DNA of 64,000 nt from Piper betle (GCA_033002965.1 JAURVB010010969.1:1-64000); one strand, 5' to 3'. Counted from the stretch's first letter, positions 48,501 through 62,009 are shown. Translations and numbers: made by a program. Notes: generated by a model not told the origin, from the sequence alone.

Positions 48501-48991
48501 ATCGATCCCTTCTTCAACAAAAACAGGGAGACCATCATCCCCCCCATCCACCAGATTTGGAATGGACCGGCTCTCGTCCCTCCTCCGATGATCGAAGTAG
48601 TTCTGCCGCATCAACAGCTCCATGAACTCGACCCACTCCGGCCACGGGTGGACAAGCTCGACTTCCTTGCTGCCCAGCACATTCTCCGGCGACGGCTCCG
48701 GGGCCGCCGCGGGGGGGCGGCCGACTGGTCGGCGCCGTCCCTGTGCTTCTCCCGCCAAGCGCGGATACGGCGCAAGGTCTCGTCTTTCTCGTTCCGCTCC
48801 CGCTCAATCGCGTCAATCTGGTCGAAGACGAAGCTCATGCGGGCGGAGAGGGTGGACTTGGGGGAGTCTCCGGGGCTGGCGGCTGCGAAGGTGGAGCTGC
48901 GGCAAGCGGGTATGAGGCGGCGCGGGGTGCGTCTGAGGATGGGTGAGGACGAGGAACGGCGGAGGAGGGAGGAGAGAGGTGGGTAGGCCAT
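45521..48991 (-). CDS. VAR3-like chloroplast RanBP2-type zinc-finger protein, frame broken twice as sequenced
   Basis: Five exons on the minus strand: 48991-48430, 48034-47917, 47780-47428, 47163-47065 and 46942-45521. The N-terminus is rich in Ser, Arg and Ala like a chloroplast transit peptide. Then come W-P-E-W-V-E-F-M-E-L-L, a C-S-A-C-S-M-R-N-S-C motif, and RanBP2-type fingers (G-D-W-L-C-P-K-C-D-F-M-N, E-W-E-C-P-E-C-N-F-L-N and C-F-H-C). A long acidic then Arg/Asp/Gly-rich tail ends in three 25-residue repeats. This layout is that of VARIEGATED3, needed for chloroplast and palisade development. Two problems: in exon 1 the frame switches at a run of seven G (48711-48717), and in exon 5 at a run of five C (46335-46339). 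One extra base at each would restore a single frame of family-like sequence. All splice sites fit, so I lean to consensus error or a very young pseudogene. CDS length therefore depends on resequencing. Confidence 0.85.
45533..45770 (-). repeat. Three 75-bp coding repeats (25 residues each) in the VAR3-like tail
   Basis: The shared CCAAAATCTCTTTCT block begins at 45558, 45633 and 45708, giving an exact 75-bp period. On the minus strand each unit encodes a variant of N-F-D-x-x-S-x-R-N-x-x-x-x-E-R-D-F-G-R. The period is a multiple of three, so copy number can change without breaking the frame. Confidence 0.9.
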
Positions 48992-48999
48992 GGAAAGGT

Positions 49000-50260
49000 T
49001 GGCGCTTTGCGATGGGTTTATCAGTGGAAATTGGAGAAGAAGAACCTCCGCTAAACCCTTGCCATGGCGTTCGCCGGCGTTCTCGGTTGTTTACTCCCTC
49101 CTTTTTTTAGGCTTTGGACCGGTTTGCTGGCCTATCCGAATTAGAAATCTAATACCCGAGTTGATTTTTGATAAAGTTCAAGTATTATTTATAAATTGGG
49201 ATAAGATTAATTATAAAAATTTAAATAATTTAATTTTAATTTAATTATACACTAAATAGCTTATTGAGAAACAAAATTATTATCTTGTCATGTAAAATTA
49301 TCATAAGATATAATTATATTTATTTTTTATATTTTATGTAAATGCTTATACGATAAATATATAAAGTATTATATTTAATATAAATTATCTAATTCCGAGT
49401 CGAATGGATCAAACCGTCCGTAACCAACTTGGCAAACATCCAAAAGGTCCAAACAAACACAAGGGTCTATTGTCCGGGTCCGACTCGGTTGGCGCCTTTT
49501 CTTCTTCGTCTCCTCGCCGCTGCTCATCCTCCCGAGCTTACACTTTCCTCTCTCACTGCTCCAAAAGGGTATGCCGCCCGTATTTATTCTCTTCTTCATA
49601 GTTTTCTGTTTCCTTTATCTGCTCTCAGATATTACACATTTCAAATACACGATGTCTGAGCAAAAGTTTATAGGAATAGATGATGATAGTGACAATCAGT
49701 TTTTTTATTTATTTCAACGTTTTCACGTTATCATCTCGTTGTCCGCCTATTATGCATTTGATGTGGTCATCAGGAACAGGGAGGATCCCCTTGCCACGAT
49801 CTGTCATAGCCGAAGCCCTTGAAGTGTTGTCCAGTGTCGTCTTCGTCACTTCTGTTAGAGATTTATCAATTCATCAAACAGAACCAACTGATAGAAATGG
49901 GAAAGAAATAGAGGATTGAGATAGAAGAGTGGAAGAATTAGGCGTTGGAAAGAGGAAGAAGGAGAAGGGAGAATTGCAATTCATACTTGGCAAATCTTAC
50001 AATGTTCCATCATTTTGTACATAATGTTCATAGGATATGAATCTCAATTTCATACTGCTCAATTCTTTTTCCCTCTCAAAATAACTAGCTGCTAAAAACA
50101 AACTTCCCAGAGGTTGAATCATATCATTCCGTCCCCCTTATCAACGACCTTGTCCTCAAGGGATTAAAAACCATTGAAGAGTAGTGCCAACCGAGATTTT
50201 GATTCCATGGAAGTGTATCTAGTCGTCAGGTCTTGCCACAGCACCTTGTAAATGGAACCT
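49000..50260. other. Spacer upstream of the VAR3-like gene
   Basis: 49000-49100 is probably its promoter or 5' UTR. 49200-49390 is AT-rich. 49400-49600 is GC-richer with short frames on both strands and a donor-like AAAGG/GTATGC near 49570; it could be an orphan first exon, but no partner exon was found. Confidence 0.35.
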
Positions 50261-52693
50261 TCTGATATCTACTTCACTTTCCTCAATGAATTTACCTTCG
50301 GGCAGTAGATTCCCATTTTTTCCGAAAGAGTTGGTAAGATGGATCCTTGTATATCCTTGGTGCCTAGCTTCTCCTTTAATAACAAAATATGAAATAGGTT
50401 ATGCCCTCGAGATCCATTGGGTAAAAGCCAATTTGTAAGCCATATCACCAATTCGTCGCAGTATCTGATAGGGACCAAAAAATCTTGGAGAGAGTTTTGT
50501 ATGCCGACCAAGTTTTGCAGAAACATGTTTGTATGGATGTAACCTCACAGATACCCAACAGATACCCAATCACCTGGATTAAAACTCTTCTATGTATGAT
50601 GTTTATCATATGTTCTTTCCATTCTTTCTTGAGATAGGGGCAGGTGTTGCTTCAACAATGATAAGATATGGTCCCTGGATTGTAGTTCGCCATCCACATC
50701 TGAAAGATTAGCAGTACACATACGTAAGTAATGTTGGAGGTCTTCCATAGACTGCTTTGAATGGAGTACAATATGTTGAGGAATGCCAACTGGTATTATA
50801 TGTTTATTTAGCCCAAGACAACAATTTGGTCCAGTCTTTTGGTCGATCTCCTACGAAGCATCTCAAGTACATTTGTAAGGTTCGATTCACCACCTCTATT
50901 TGGCCGTCAGTTTGCAAACAATATGTCGAACTATAATTGAAAGAGGTATCTTGGAGATTAAAGAGCTCCTTCCAGAATGCACTTGTAAAGATAGCATTAT
51001 GATCGCACACAATCGAGGTCGGCATTCCATGAAGCTTAAAGACAGTGTCAAAGAAGACTCGAGTTACAATTGTAGCCGAATACGGATGCTTGAGGGCCAT
51101 AAAATGGTTGTAGTTAGAGAGTCTACCCACAACCACAAAATAGAATTAGGTAAACCATCAATGAAACCCATTAAAATATATGTCCAAATGTGTTCCGGGA
51201 TAGGCAATGGTTGGAGGAGTCTTGCGGTTGAAGTATTTGCCACTTTATGTTGCTGACATACATCACATATACAAACTATACCCCTCACATGGTCCTTCAT
51301 TTTGGGCCAAAAGAAAACTGCTTGAATGCGTCGGAATGTCTTGTGATATCCTTGATGAGAACTTCTATGGAACACTGTGGCTATAATGTCAATCAAATCC
51401 GATGGATTCAGCGAATAAATGTGATATTTAAAGTATATAATTACATCCTTGTAAGTCCAGTAATCTCCCTTCCTCAATCTGTTTAGCAATTTGTTGTAGT
51501 GCTTGCTCCTCACTAACTACTTGTTTAATAGGTTCTAGCCACAATGGAATAGAGCATGAAATGACATAAAGAATTGCTTCTTCATGAATCCTTGACAAGG
51601 GGTTTGTAGCTGAATTGTCCGTTCCTTTCTTGTATTCAACGGAGAAATCAAAACCCATTAATTTGACTAACCACTTCTGCTGGGGTGTTGTCAATTTTTG
51701 TTGCCACAAATGTCTTAAACTGACATTATTAGTTTGTACCACAAGAGGTCGTCCCAGCTAGAACAAGAGCTAATAACTCTTTTTCATAAGTGGACAGTAA
51801 GAGGTTCCTTCCATATGAAGCCTTGCTAAAGTATGCCATCGGGGCCTGATTTTGCATCAACACAGCCCCAAATCCCTTACTTGATGCGTCGCACTCGATA
51901 ATGAATACTTTCGGGAAATCAGGCAACACCAGAACTGGTTCTGTTAATACAACCATCTTCAATTCATTAAAGGCCTTTAAGGCTTGAGGTGACCAAGAGG
52001 AGTGAATCTTGGATACTTAACAGTTTCTTACATCTATGTCCTGGAGTGAATCTTTCGTCCCAGTTGAAACATAATCACTTAGCCTACCGTTGAACCATTT
52101 CTTCAATAGTTAACTTCTTGATCTATGTGCTAGACTTCTTGTCAACTGATCCTGTAGACATCGAAGAAACATTCTATGTGGAGGCTTTGTTGATTGCTAT
52201 TCTTGATTCATACAACTTCTAATGTTTTGGGCTTCTGAGCCTTGACATCTATGTGCAGGTTATCTTTCAGTCCTCCCGTAAAGAAACTGACCTGCTGATT
52301 AGTTGTGACATTCCCTGCCTTAGTGACCAACCGGATAAAGGTCTTGTAATAATCTAGCACAGATCCGGTCTGTCTGAATTTTGACAATTCCTTGAAATGA
52401 TCTTCAAACTCTTAAGAACTATATCTGGACAATATTTCATCTTTAAAATCATTCCAAGTTATGATCAGATTTTCTTTCTTGAAGAGTTGATACCAGAGTT
52501 GTGCTTCATCGTCCAAATGATAAGCAACCATAGGCACTCTGTTCTTCTCCAATGTTTTGTATAACTTGAAGTATTGCTCACAGTGATTCAACCACAAGAT
52601 TGGATCAGATTCTCCGTTATATCTTTTGAATTTCAACCTACTCACTTGAGATAATAACGGTGTCTCCAATATTAAAGGAGATGATTGGACCAA
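50260..52693 (-). mobile_element. Ty3/gypsy retrotransposon remnant lacking protease and reverse transcriptase
   Basis: In minus-strand order: gag (52693-52412, with W-L-N-H-C-E-Q-Y-F and L-W-Y-Q-L-F); a zinc-knuckle-like C-F-N-W-D-E-R-F-T-P-G-H-R-C near 52085-52030; RNase H (about 52010-51429, with W-S-P-Q-A-L-K-A-F and E-C-D-A-S-S-K-G-F-G-A-V-L); integrase zinc-binding part (H-Q-G-Y-H-K-T and C-D-V-C-Q-Q-H-K, about 51400-51270) and core (51136-50804, with D-G-Q-I-E-V-V-N-R-T-L); and a post-integrase piece (50526-50269). Several frame breaks separate the parts. Protease and reverse transcriptase should lie between the knuckle and RNase H, but the two sit within about 20 bp of each other near 52015-52022, so an internal deletion of over 1 kb is likely. 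No LTR pair was identified. It is inactive. Confidence 0.85.
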
Positions 52694-52699
52694 ATGAAA

Positions 52700-55680
52700 A
52701 GTTCCAAAATCAGCACTGTGATTATAATTCTATAATCGATTAGGAGTATCCTTAGATGTAGAAATCTCTAGTTTAGTTATCCTTAGAAGTAGAAACCTCT
52801 TCCATCCCTTGCTGTCAAGCTTCACCATTAGAAACTTTGTTTGCTATTGGTTTCTAGATGTCTTTAGATTATGGAAAATTTGTTTCCTGTTGGCTACGTT
52901 GGACATGGTGTTTGAGTGATTCATGCTTAATCATATTGATGACATGTATTTCTTTGGATTGCTCTTCAGAATTTTTTATCAACAGTAAGCTTGTTTCTAC
53001 CAGTGTTGAAAGAAAATAGAGAGATCTAAGAGACTAAGACTTGTATAGTTGTGAAAATCTGATCATAGATTATGTCGTTCCATTTTTCACTGGGATGATT
53101 GTGTTAAGTAGCGCAAGGTACCCAGGAATAATGATTTCCTGATTATGGCAGCACTGAGGAATTAGGAGATAGGCTTGAACTAAGTTGTCGTCTCTTTTTA
53201 CTTTTGACAATAGTTTGTGAAGATTAGTGAGGGAAAACTTGAAATTTTTACAGACTTGAACACCATTTTTACTTTTTAAGATCATTATTCTTGAATGTTT
53301 GTAAAATTTTTCATTTCGTTTTAATTTTCTCTCATTCAGTGGTATCATTTGGACTTTGTTTTCTGCTTCAAAGGGAACTAGAAAATGACATAGAGACTGT
53401 TGTCCATGTACTTCAACCGGGGCCATTGGGTGTTATAGAACACAGAATACTCTGCCAAAGAGATTCATGAAGCAAAGGCAACTGTTGAAAGAGCAGTTGA
53501 AAACTGGCGTCGAAACAGTGCCAAAGACAACAATCACCTTTAACGACGAAGTAAAAAACCCGATAATCTTCATCTCCTATTTTGTATTAACATATTTTTT
53601 CCACAAAATGGTAGCTGTTATTTTATGTGCATGAAAATTGTTTGGATATGCACAAGCACACAACGAAATAGTAGACATGGCTAGCAATCTTGGCTTATTT
53701 TCTGAAAACCTCCTTCCTTCATCCCAAACACTTATAGAGCAAGTATTTCCAGTGGCTGGATGGATTCTTGTCATCAGTCATGAGTTGGATTTTCGCCTTA
53801 GCTCGCGTGGAGCGCAACATCTTGTCTTTTTACGGTAGTTGAGATGATGAGCCTATCCACTATGTTAGCATGTTTCACATGGCCTGTATCTACGAGTATT
53901 TTGTGAGCAGCAGTATTCTTGAGGTAACTTTGCCTTACCAGACAAAGGCAAGGGAACAAGCAAATTGTACCTACCCACTCTCCATCACCACTCACTCGTC
54001 ACCCCGACGGGCCCAGTTTCTCACCTCTTTCACCATACCAGGCTTACCAGTGTTAAACCTGTTCCGAATGCGATCCATTTTGGAAGATCTTGAATTTATG
54101 TAGACTTTTTTTAGCAGATAATCTAAAAATATTGCCATATTTTTCTGGGTAGATAACCAGTTTTATTGGACCGAGAGGAGAGGCAGAAAGGTCCGTCGCC
54201 GGCGGCCAACTTGTTGAATGATGTGAACTGTTGGGCTAGTCCGCCCGCCATTACTGCTAAAAGTCTCGAATATATACATTGGCTACGGCAACTTGAAAAC
54301 TGGAATGTTTCGGTGCATTTTCGCTATTCCATTCAGAATTTGACTCAGCGAAGATCAACGAACATGTCTGTTTTTTTATTCTCCAGAGTAGACAGCAGCG
54401 AGCGTGTACGGTCGTGCTCTGTATAACAGGCTCCCAACTCCCAAGCCGACATGGAAACTGCAGCTTTAAAAGGGCATTGGACTTTTTGGAAGACGACACG
54501 TAAAGGAATTTTCTAGACACGCCTCATTTTTGTCTGCGTTTGATTGCGCCTCAGCTGGTATCCTTTGTTGTTACATCAAATCCGGCGTATGCAAAAAACT
54601 ATCTCCGACTATTGATTAAGGCGCCCTTGCATCTCAGATTCAGATTTTTGGATCGCTAAGAACAGACAGTCTTCACTTTACCTAAAAAATCGGGTGTTTT
54701 AAGTTCTAAGCATGCTAAGACGCAGCCAAAACAAACGTTAGTGTGAGATACTTGGGCGAGCCTTCCTTCCAAAATCAGTTTAATTGCGCATTACCTTGAA
54801 AAAAATATTAATTGCACGTAGGAAATTTTATCTAAATGCATTTAATTATCATTGAATAATTAAATGTGAATTTGAATATGTTGCTTACCATGTTAATTTT
54901 GTACACGTACCGTACCGGTTTAAAAAGTCTGCTCATAATGACTTTGGACGGCTTTTGGCTAATTCCAACTTCTTTGTTTTCAATTTTGAATCAAGATTAA
55001 ATATTAAAAATTGATGTGAATTCGTCTTTGATTTATTTTTGCTCGTATCATGTGGATAAAATTTTTAATTTTTAACTACATTTGAAATAAATCATTTTCT
55101 ATAAAATATTTTATGATATTTAATCTAAAAATAATAACAAGTCATATTTATAACTCTTGTAAATTTTTTTCTGGTGTGAAGTATATAAAAGTATAGTTTT
55201 AAATACTATATCGATAGCCATATTAGTATTGTAAGTGTTACGTGACATGTTTAGTTCAATCGAGTCAAATTAAGTAGAATTATATATTAAAATTATAAAT
55301 AAAATATTTTATTAAAGGTAAAACTATATTTTATCATTAATATTTTATTAAATACTTATTAAATTTTATAAAAAAATTATATTAAAAACTTAAATATCAA
55401 TTAAAATGGTACAAAAACTTAAATCATAGTATACTGTGTACAACCGATAAGCTGAACGATTTAAAACTATGCGTAAAACAATGTTTTGATTTTAAAAATG
55501 GAGATGGAGGTTCAATGGCGGGATGGGGTCTACGGTGCCTCTCAAATGTAATAACTCTCCTGGAAAATGGAGGAGGTTATAAATGTTGCAGGATGATAAG
55601 GGCAGCAGAGAAATGGATGGTGCACGCACCGCACCAGGGCTCCTTCCTGGAAGCTTCCTCTTCATCCAAATTTGCGGACA
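52700..55680. other. Spacer between the gypsy remnant and the CAX gene
   Basis: Short frames (53070-53426 minus, 53577-54103 both strands, 54166-54520 both strands) resemble no family I know and have no supporting splice structure. Part of 52700-53430 may be a decayed gypsy flank. 54780-55500 is strongly AT-rich. Confidence 0.4.
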
Positions 55681-55689
55681 AATCAAAAC

Positions 55690-56895
55690 GCCACCAACTT
55701 TGACGATAATCACAGATCGATCGAATTCGGCGTCTCCGCTCTCCCTTGTCCGCGCACGACCACATCGCCGGCCGTGGCGGTCCCCGTCCCGACAATCCCG
55801 CCGCCTTCCCCGCGGCTCGTCCCGAAAAACCCGCCGCCTACTCCGCCTCGGCTCGGATCGGGATGTCGGCCTTGCGGTATGCGTTTTGATTCGATGTTCT
55901 AGTTGGTGGGTGGAGAAATGGTGTTTGTGTTCTTCGATCGGAATGCTTTGTTGGCCCCTTCGGAGTGTTTTGAGTTGTCGGGTTGTTTGCGCGCAGAGGA
56001 GTGATGTTGGAAGGGTTTTTTTCGGTTTTTTGGATTTGAAATGTTTGAATGTCTCTTGTGGATTGTGAAGGTTGAGGATAATTCGAGCGCCATTGACGCC
56101 GTGAGTTAGAATGTTCGATTTGCTGGTTGTCGATTTGTTATGTATTGTATGATGGTGAACTGCTTTGGATTTGGACTAGGTGGGAGGTTTGATTGTTAGC
56201 TTACAATGACAGTGTAGGCATCTGGTTTTTGGAGTCTGTGGGATTTTTTGAAGTGACTTGTTGATTAGTCGGTTGTGATTCAGGTTGTTAAAAAGTAATT
56301 TGTTTATGTCGATTATGTAGAAGATTGTAATTTTGGTTTTATTATTATTATTATTTGTTGAAGTAATTTGTTTATGTCACTTGTTAGATTGCTAGCGCGT
56401 GATTGTGCCAATTCAAAAATGGTGGGGAGCGAATAGCTCTTGAGGGTGCTATTAGCATCATTTGTTCTTCACCTTAGCTTAAATTGAAAATGTAGCTATC
56501 TGGTTTTTGGAGTATGTGGACCTTTTGAATAGGCTCGTTAATTAATTGGTCGTAATCTGGGTTGTTGGAGGTAATTTGTTTTTGTGGATTATGTAGCAGT
56601 TTGAACTTTAGATTTTGTGGTCTTTTTTTTTTTTTGGCAGGAATTAGACATGTACCTATGGTAGATTTAGATTTTTTTTTTGTAGATTATGAAGTTTGGG
56701 GTTTATCTAATGATATCCTGCTTAATTGTGCAGTTTAGCGCTTGCTGAGCTCTAGCATTTACACCCTGAGTTGTGTGTTGTTTGACAAAACTGTGGTATG
56801 TCATCTCTCTTTTGTATATGAAATTAAATTTTGTGTTTAAGGGTCTTGCACAGGTGGATGATAAATCTTCGTGTTTTGTTAATGCAGTGCCTAAG
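55690..56895 (+). promoter_or_regulatory. CAX 5' leader exon and leader intron
   Basis: A GC-rich first exon (about 55690-55876) ends in a donor CTTGCG/GTATGC. The next good acceptor is AATGCAG ending at 56887, nine bases before the start codon. A small upstream ATG at 55863 lies at the end of this leader exon and would read out of frame with the exchanger. Confidence 0.45.
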
Positions 56896-59800
56896 ATGCA
56901 CTCGCAGCATGGGACTGAGATGCAAATAGTGTCAATTGATGACAACATTCACCTTAGATCGGAGGAAGAAACGTCTACCACCTCCTCACCACATCTAAGG
57001 AAGAATCATGTTTTTGACCTTGGACAGCTGACTCATGTTTCTGAAATTCTGACACCACCAAGGAGAACCTCAAATAGATTAATTCAAAACCTAGAGACTG
57101 TTATCTTGGGTGCAAAGATTAATGTCTTATTGCCATTTGGACCTTTGGCCGTGATCTTTCACTATACCACCAATAATCATGTAAGACACCATGATTCATT
57201 TCTCTATAGATTTATTACCGTGCTTGGCATAGCGCTAGCAAAACTTGATGATGCAACTCCTCATATCATGGTCAGAGTTTCTAGTTTTTTTATTCAAATA
57301 ATAGATGTTAAATTTAGGATAATTAAACGAATGAAGGTGTTTTTTCTGAACTTTAGTGGCATAAATCTGAACTGTCTGATTATCAACACTAACACTGTAA
57401 AACTGCAAATATGTCAAACTGATATCAATAATTACTTTCTTGATCAAATACTTAATGGCCACCAGGTGATTACTTGATTTAGGTAAGTTCAATTTGTAAG
57501 TAAACCTGTTACAAGGGTACTCTATCAATATTGTTGAAGTCATGGAAACATGTTAAAAGAATAAACAGTTATGGGAGTTTGGGTGATAGGGATACATATC
57601 GATAAAGAGGCAAGAGTGTAGAGAACTGTTGAACTATCTTATAATTGCCTTTGTTTCAGAAATGCTTTAAAATTGTGGTTCTCCTCTTGGTTACTTTTTT
57701 TTCATGTTACCTCGTTCAATAAAAATGGTGTCTGTTTGTAACTATTAGAATAACATTTGATGACCACTGCATAGTGATAGAACAAGTTACAATTTGAAAA
57801 CTAATCATTATTAATTTAAATTTAGGGTTTGGTTTTCTTCTTCGGTTTGTTGGGAATAACACCTTTGGCAGAGCGTTTGGGTTACGCTACAGAGTAAGTG
57901 AATATGTTCCTGGTGAAGTGAGCATTTGTGTTTTTTTTTTTTCTATTTGCTATAAATTGCATAAATTCTCTAACTTGTAATTGGTGTCGTGCAGGCAACT
58001 TGCTTTTTATACTGGACCTACAGGTAGTGATAGATTGCATTTCTATCTATGGGGTTTCCACTTACAGTTTTTTGTGCTAAGATGTTTCTTTGGATGCAGT
58101 TGGGGGTCTTTTAAATGCAACATTTGGCAATGCAACAGAAATGATAATATCTCTCTATGCCTTGAAGCATGGGATGATTCGTGTGGTTCAGCAGTCTCTG
58201 TTGGGTTCCATTTTATCAAATATGCTTTTGGTGTTAGGTTGCTCATTCTTTATTGGTGGTATCGCCTGCACTAAGAGGGATCCTCTTAAGAATGATCAAG
58301 TGTTTAATAAGGTAAAATACATTATGGACATAATCAAAATCTGCATAAAAAAAAGGAAGTATCCTTTCCTCTTTAGTATTGTTCTTTTACTGTTTGCAAC
58401 CTCTCAATCAGGCAGCTGCTGTGGTGAATTCTGGATTGCTGCTAATGGCTGTGATGGGTATAATGTTTCCAGCCGTGCTTCATTTCACACACTCAGAGGT
58501 GCATGTTGGGAAATCTGAGTTGTCGCTATCTAGGTTTAGTAGCTGTGTGATGCTTGTTGCCTATGCTAGCTATCTTTACTTTCAACTGAAGACCCAACAG
58601 AGCCAATATGTGCCAATAGACGAGGTGAAAAGTCTGTTGTTTATACTTTGGTTTTTCTTAAAGACATTAGTTGGAGACTTGGAGTATCGCAATTTGTACC
58701 ACACACCAACTTAATATTTATATCTGACCAGACTTTTAGAATCTAAACATCAAACATGGAGCTTAATGAGATATGTTTCATGCATGAACTGTGTCAAATA
58801 ACAGAGAAAATATATTGGCTAATATAACTTTTGGTCAAGCTGAGAAGAATTTGTTCACTATCATGTTTGTGGGTGTTATGTTAACATATGTTTTGTTCTC
58901 TGAGTCGAGGTATTGCAAAGTCTTCCTAAGTTTAGTTGCTGAAGTGGAATGAGTGTTGTTTTCTTCTAGATTAAATAGGCATCATCACATAACAGATGCT
59001 TTGATACTTGCTCTATGTATGTTGATAGATATAATATTAGTTTTTGCGATGGGCAAAAAAATATTTAGAGGAAGAACTGATAAGATGTTGATGGAGGCAA
59101 CAGGAGAGGAAATAAAAATTCATAATTTGAGCATTGATATGGCATATAGGTTGGAGACAAAAGGTTTTTAACCCTGACCCAATTGTTTGGGATAAATTGG
59201 ATGAGAAACATGAAGCAATGGAATTGTATGCTCCATATTATTATACTCTGAAAAAATATTTAAATTTTGTAGGAAGTTTCTAGCCATGCGGACGATGATT
59301 CAGATGAAGAGGAGAAACCAGAGATAACACACTGGGAAGCAGTGGGTTGGCTTGCTGTCTTGACAATATGGATTTCCCTTCTTTCTGGTTATCTTGTCGA
59401 TGCCATAGAGGTATCTTTGCATGCCTAATGTCCGTAGTTTCAAATTCTGATTGTTTTGAGGGGTTTTTTTTGTTTTTTTGTTTTCAAATAAACTTGCTAA
59501 ATTTTATTGTTTGAATTGTAATGTATGGATATTCTTCTATGCTTGGTAGTTGACAGCACTTCAACTTTTCCATATAGATAGAATCACCATTGCTTTTCCC
59601 AGTAAATAGATGGTGTTATGAAGATATCATTTTAAGTCCTTTACGTAATTCCTGGGGTGCATAACATCAATTAAAAATCTTTTTGAATGAAAAAATCATA
59701 TTTTTTTAAAAAATCCATAATTTAATTTTTAATAATTATTTGGAGGCTGGCACAATGGGCTGAATGATTTTTTCTAAATTAGATAAATTGCAGGTGTTAT

Positions 59801-62009
59801 TATCAGTTGTAACAACTTTACTGCTGTTTTCTGATAAAAAGTATGTACTACTTTGCTTTTAGGGGGCATCCAAATCGTGGAATATGCCAATTGCTTTTAT
59901 CAGTGTTATTTTACTTCCTATCGTAGGAAATGCTGCCGAGCATGCTAGTGCAATAATGTTTGCTACTAAAGACAAACTTGTGAGTGGATTCGATGTCATC
60001 TGTTTCTGGGTCCTTTTGAAATTTGCTTTAAAGGAAAGATTTCACTATGTTTATTTTTTGTAGGATATTACACTAGGGGTTGCAATCGGCTCTTCCATTC
60101 AGATATCAATGTTTGTGGTAAATTCAATTTTTCTATTTTGGTTATTTTCAGAATTCGCTTTAAGCCCTTAGTTTTATATACATGAATGTTTAAAAAACTG
60201 AACTATGGTCATGGATTCAAGAGTGTTAGGTTTCAGTTTAATATTTGATTAAAAAATTTGAGTACTTATTGTTGGATTATTGAGTTTTGATGTGGATAGG
60301 AACCTTGAAGCAATTGATTAGAGTTACATTGTTAATTTGAATGGTACATAGAAGTAAATTTTTTAAGTGTCAATGGGTAATTTTGAAAATTGGGTTGTCA
60401 AGTAGTTGGAGTGAATTTAATCTTATCCCGTTTAGTTGTGGGTGATATTTTGAAATTTTAAAAATAGATGATAAGTAGGGAATGTGAGGCTTGTATGGTA
60501 TGCTTTGATTTTGAAAATGCAATTGAATCTGTGTGGCTTGTCTTTCTCTTCTCTCTGTTTTCATTCGATATCTTGTTAGGAACAATCTGGATTTATCCTG
60601 ATAAGATGCCATCAAAGAAGGGAAAATCTATTGTTCAATCACCAATTGCTTCATCGGTCATTCCTGGTGGTAACAAAATAGTGGCGTTTATGCCTTATAT
60701 TGGATTACCTGTCTGGGGGAACTTGTATTTGCTTGTGGCTGTCTGGAGGGGCGTGCATTTACTTAATGACATAAATGGCTTAATTTTCGGGAGGGATCAA
60801 GATTAATGAGCTCCAATTTTTATTTTGTAATTTTCTTAAGGATTGTGTAGAGAACATAATGTGGTTGTCAATGCTGAGATGTGATTTATATTTTAGATAT
60901 GTACTTTATAGTTTAGCTTTGTTAACATTTGCTATATATTATAGCACCTTTATGATATGCGATCTATTTATGAAAATTGCAGATCCCTTTTTGTGTAGTT
61001 GTTGGTTGGATGCTAGGACAGACGATGGATTTAAATTTTCAGCTCTTTGAAACTGCAACACTCTTCATCACCGTGCTGGTGGTGGCATTCTTGCTGCAGG
61101 TTTGTTTTGATGTTTGTAAGAAATTTTGGATCCTGCCTTTCTATTTCCTTATTTTCTGAGCATGAAAGGGGACGTCTCGTGTAATCTTTGATGCACTTGA
61201 AGATATAATAGAACAGCTCATACCCTGGTGCATATGAAATATTCTTCACATTTTGTTTGTTTGTGTAGATGGAAAAACATGCAGACACGACTTTTTATGG
61301 AAATCATTTTCCTCAATCCATGAGTCATTTTTCCTTTATCAATTATTTTAGGGTCCGTTTGATTGACATGGAAATAATATAAATGAAAAAAATTTTTATA
61401 GGAAATGGAAATACACTGAAATGAAATGACATGAAAATTTTAAAGATATTCTTCACATTCACATGTTTGGATAGTATGAAAATAAGATGAAAATAAAATA
61501 TTTTTTCTCATGTGTCTCCAAAAATTTCCCTTAATTTCTTTTGTTTTTCACCGGAAAAAGTCATTTTGTAAAATTTTTACATAGACTTGCTTTGGTTGAA
61601 AATAAAATTTTCTTTGACTAAATTTCCGGACAACCAAACAAGATGAGATTTTTTTCCTCTAAATTTTACATTTTTTTAATGTGATTTCAGGACAACTAAA
61701 CAATCCCTTGGTCAATTATAGTGCTTGGTTAGAATGGATGCTAGATTAAAACTTTCATATTTCTATCTCAACAAAGTCGTAGAGAAAAGTATAATTAGTA
61801 TCGTTGATTTTAGTTAAGTTTTTAAAATGAGTCCATAGTTATATTGTAAGGATTACTAGTGAATTTTCTGGTAAAAGACTTGTGGTTATTTTTTCATTCT
61901 TTTGCAGGAGGGTACAGCAAACTATTTCAAGGGCTTGATGCTCATCCTTTGCTATCTCATTGTGGCAGCTAGCTTCTTTGTGCATGTTGATCCAAGCGAC
62001 AGTAAGTGA
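56896..62009 (+). CDS. Vacuolar cation/H+ exchanger, CAX2/5/6-like
   Basis: Ten exons: 56896-57180, 57826-57893, 57995-58023, 58100-58311, 58412-58624, 59273-59410, 59863-59979, 60064-60117, 60983-61099 and 61908-62009. They join in frame to 444 residues, the usual CAX size. Family marks in order: [22 protein letters not shown], the first exchange repeat [14 protein letters not shown], an acidic loop (D-D-D-S-D-E-E-E-K), the second exchange repeat [22 protein letters not shown], and [12 protein letters not shown] proteins sit in the tonoplast with 11 helices and move Ca2+ or Mn2+ into the vacuole against protons. The N-terminal regulatory region (about 60 residues) is family-like but poorly conserved. 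The start at 56896 is the first ATG after the likely acceptor; the frame is open a little further upstream. The stop may vary through a donor-like GTAAGT over the last codons. Confidence 0.93.

Noticed and set aside
53070..54520. Candidate genes in the short frames at 53070-54520
   Set aside because: No family resemblance, no consistent splice structure and overlapping frames on both strands.
9047..62009. Functional cluster of energy sensing and ion transport (SNF4, KUP, CAX)
   Set aside because: Genes differ in spacing and are separated by unrelated genes and repeats; nothing in the sequence shows co-regulation.
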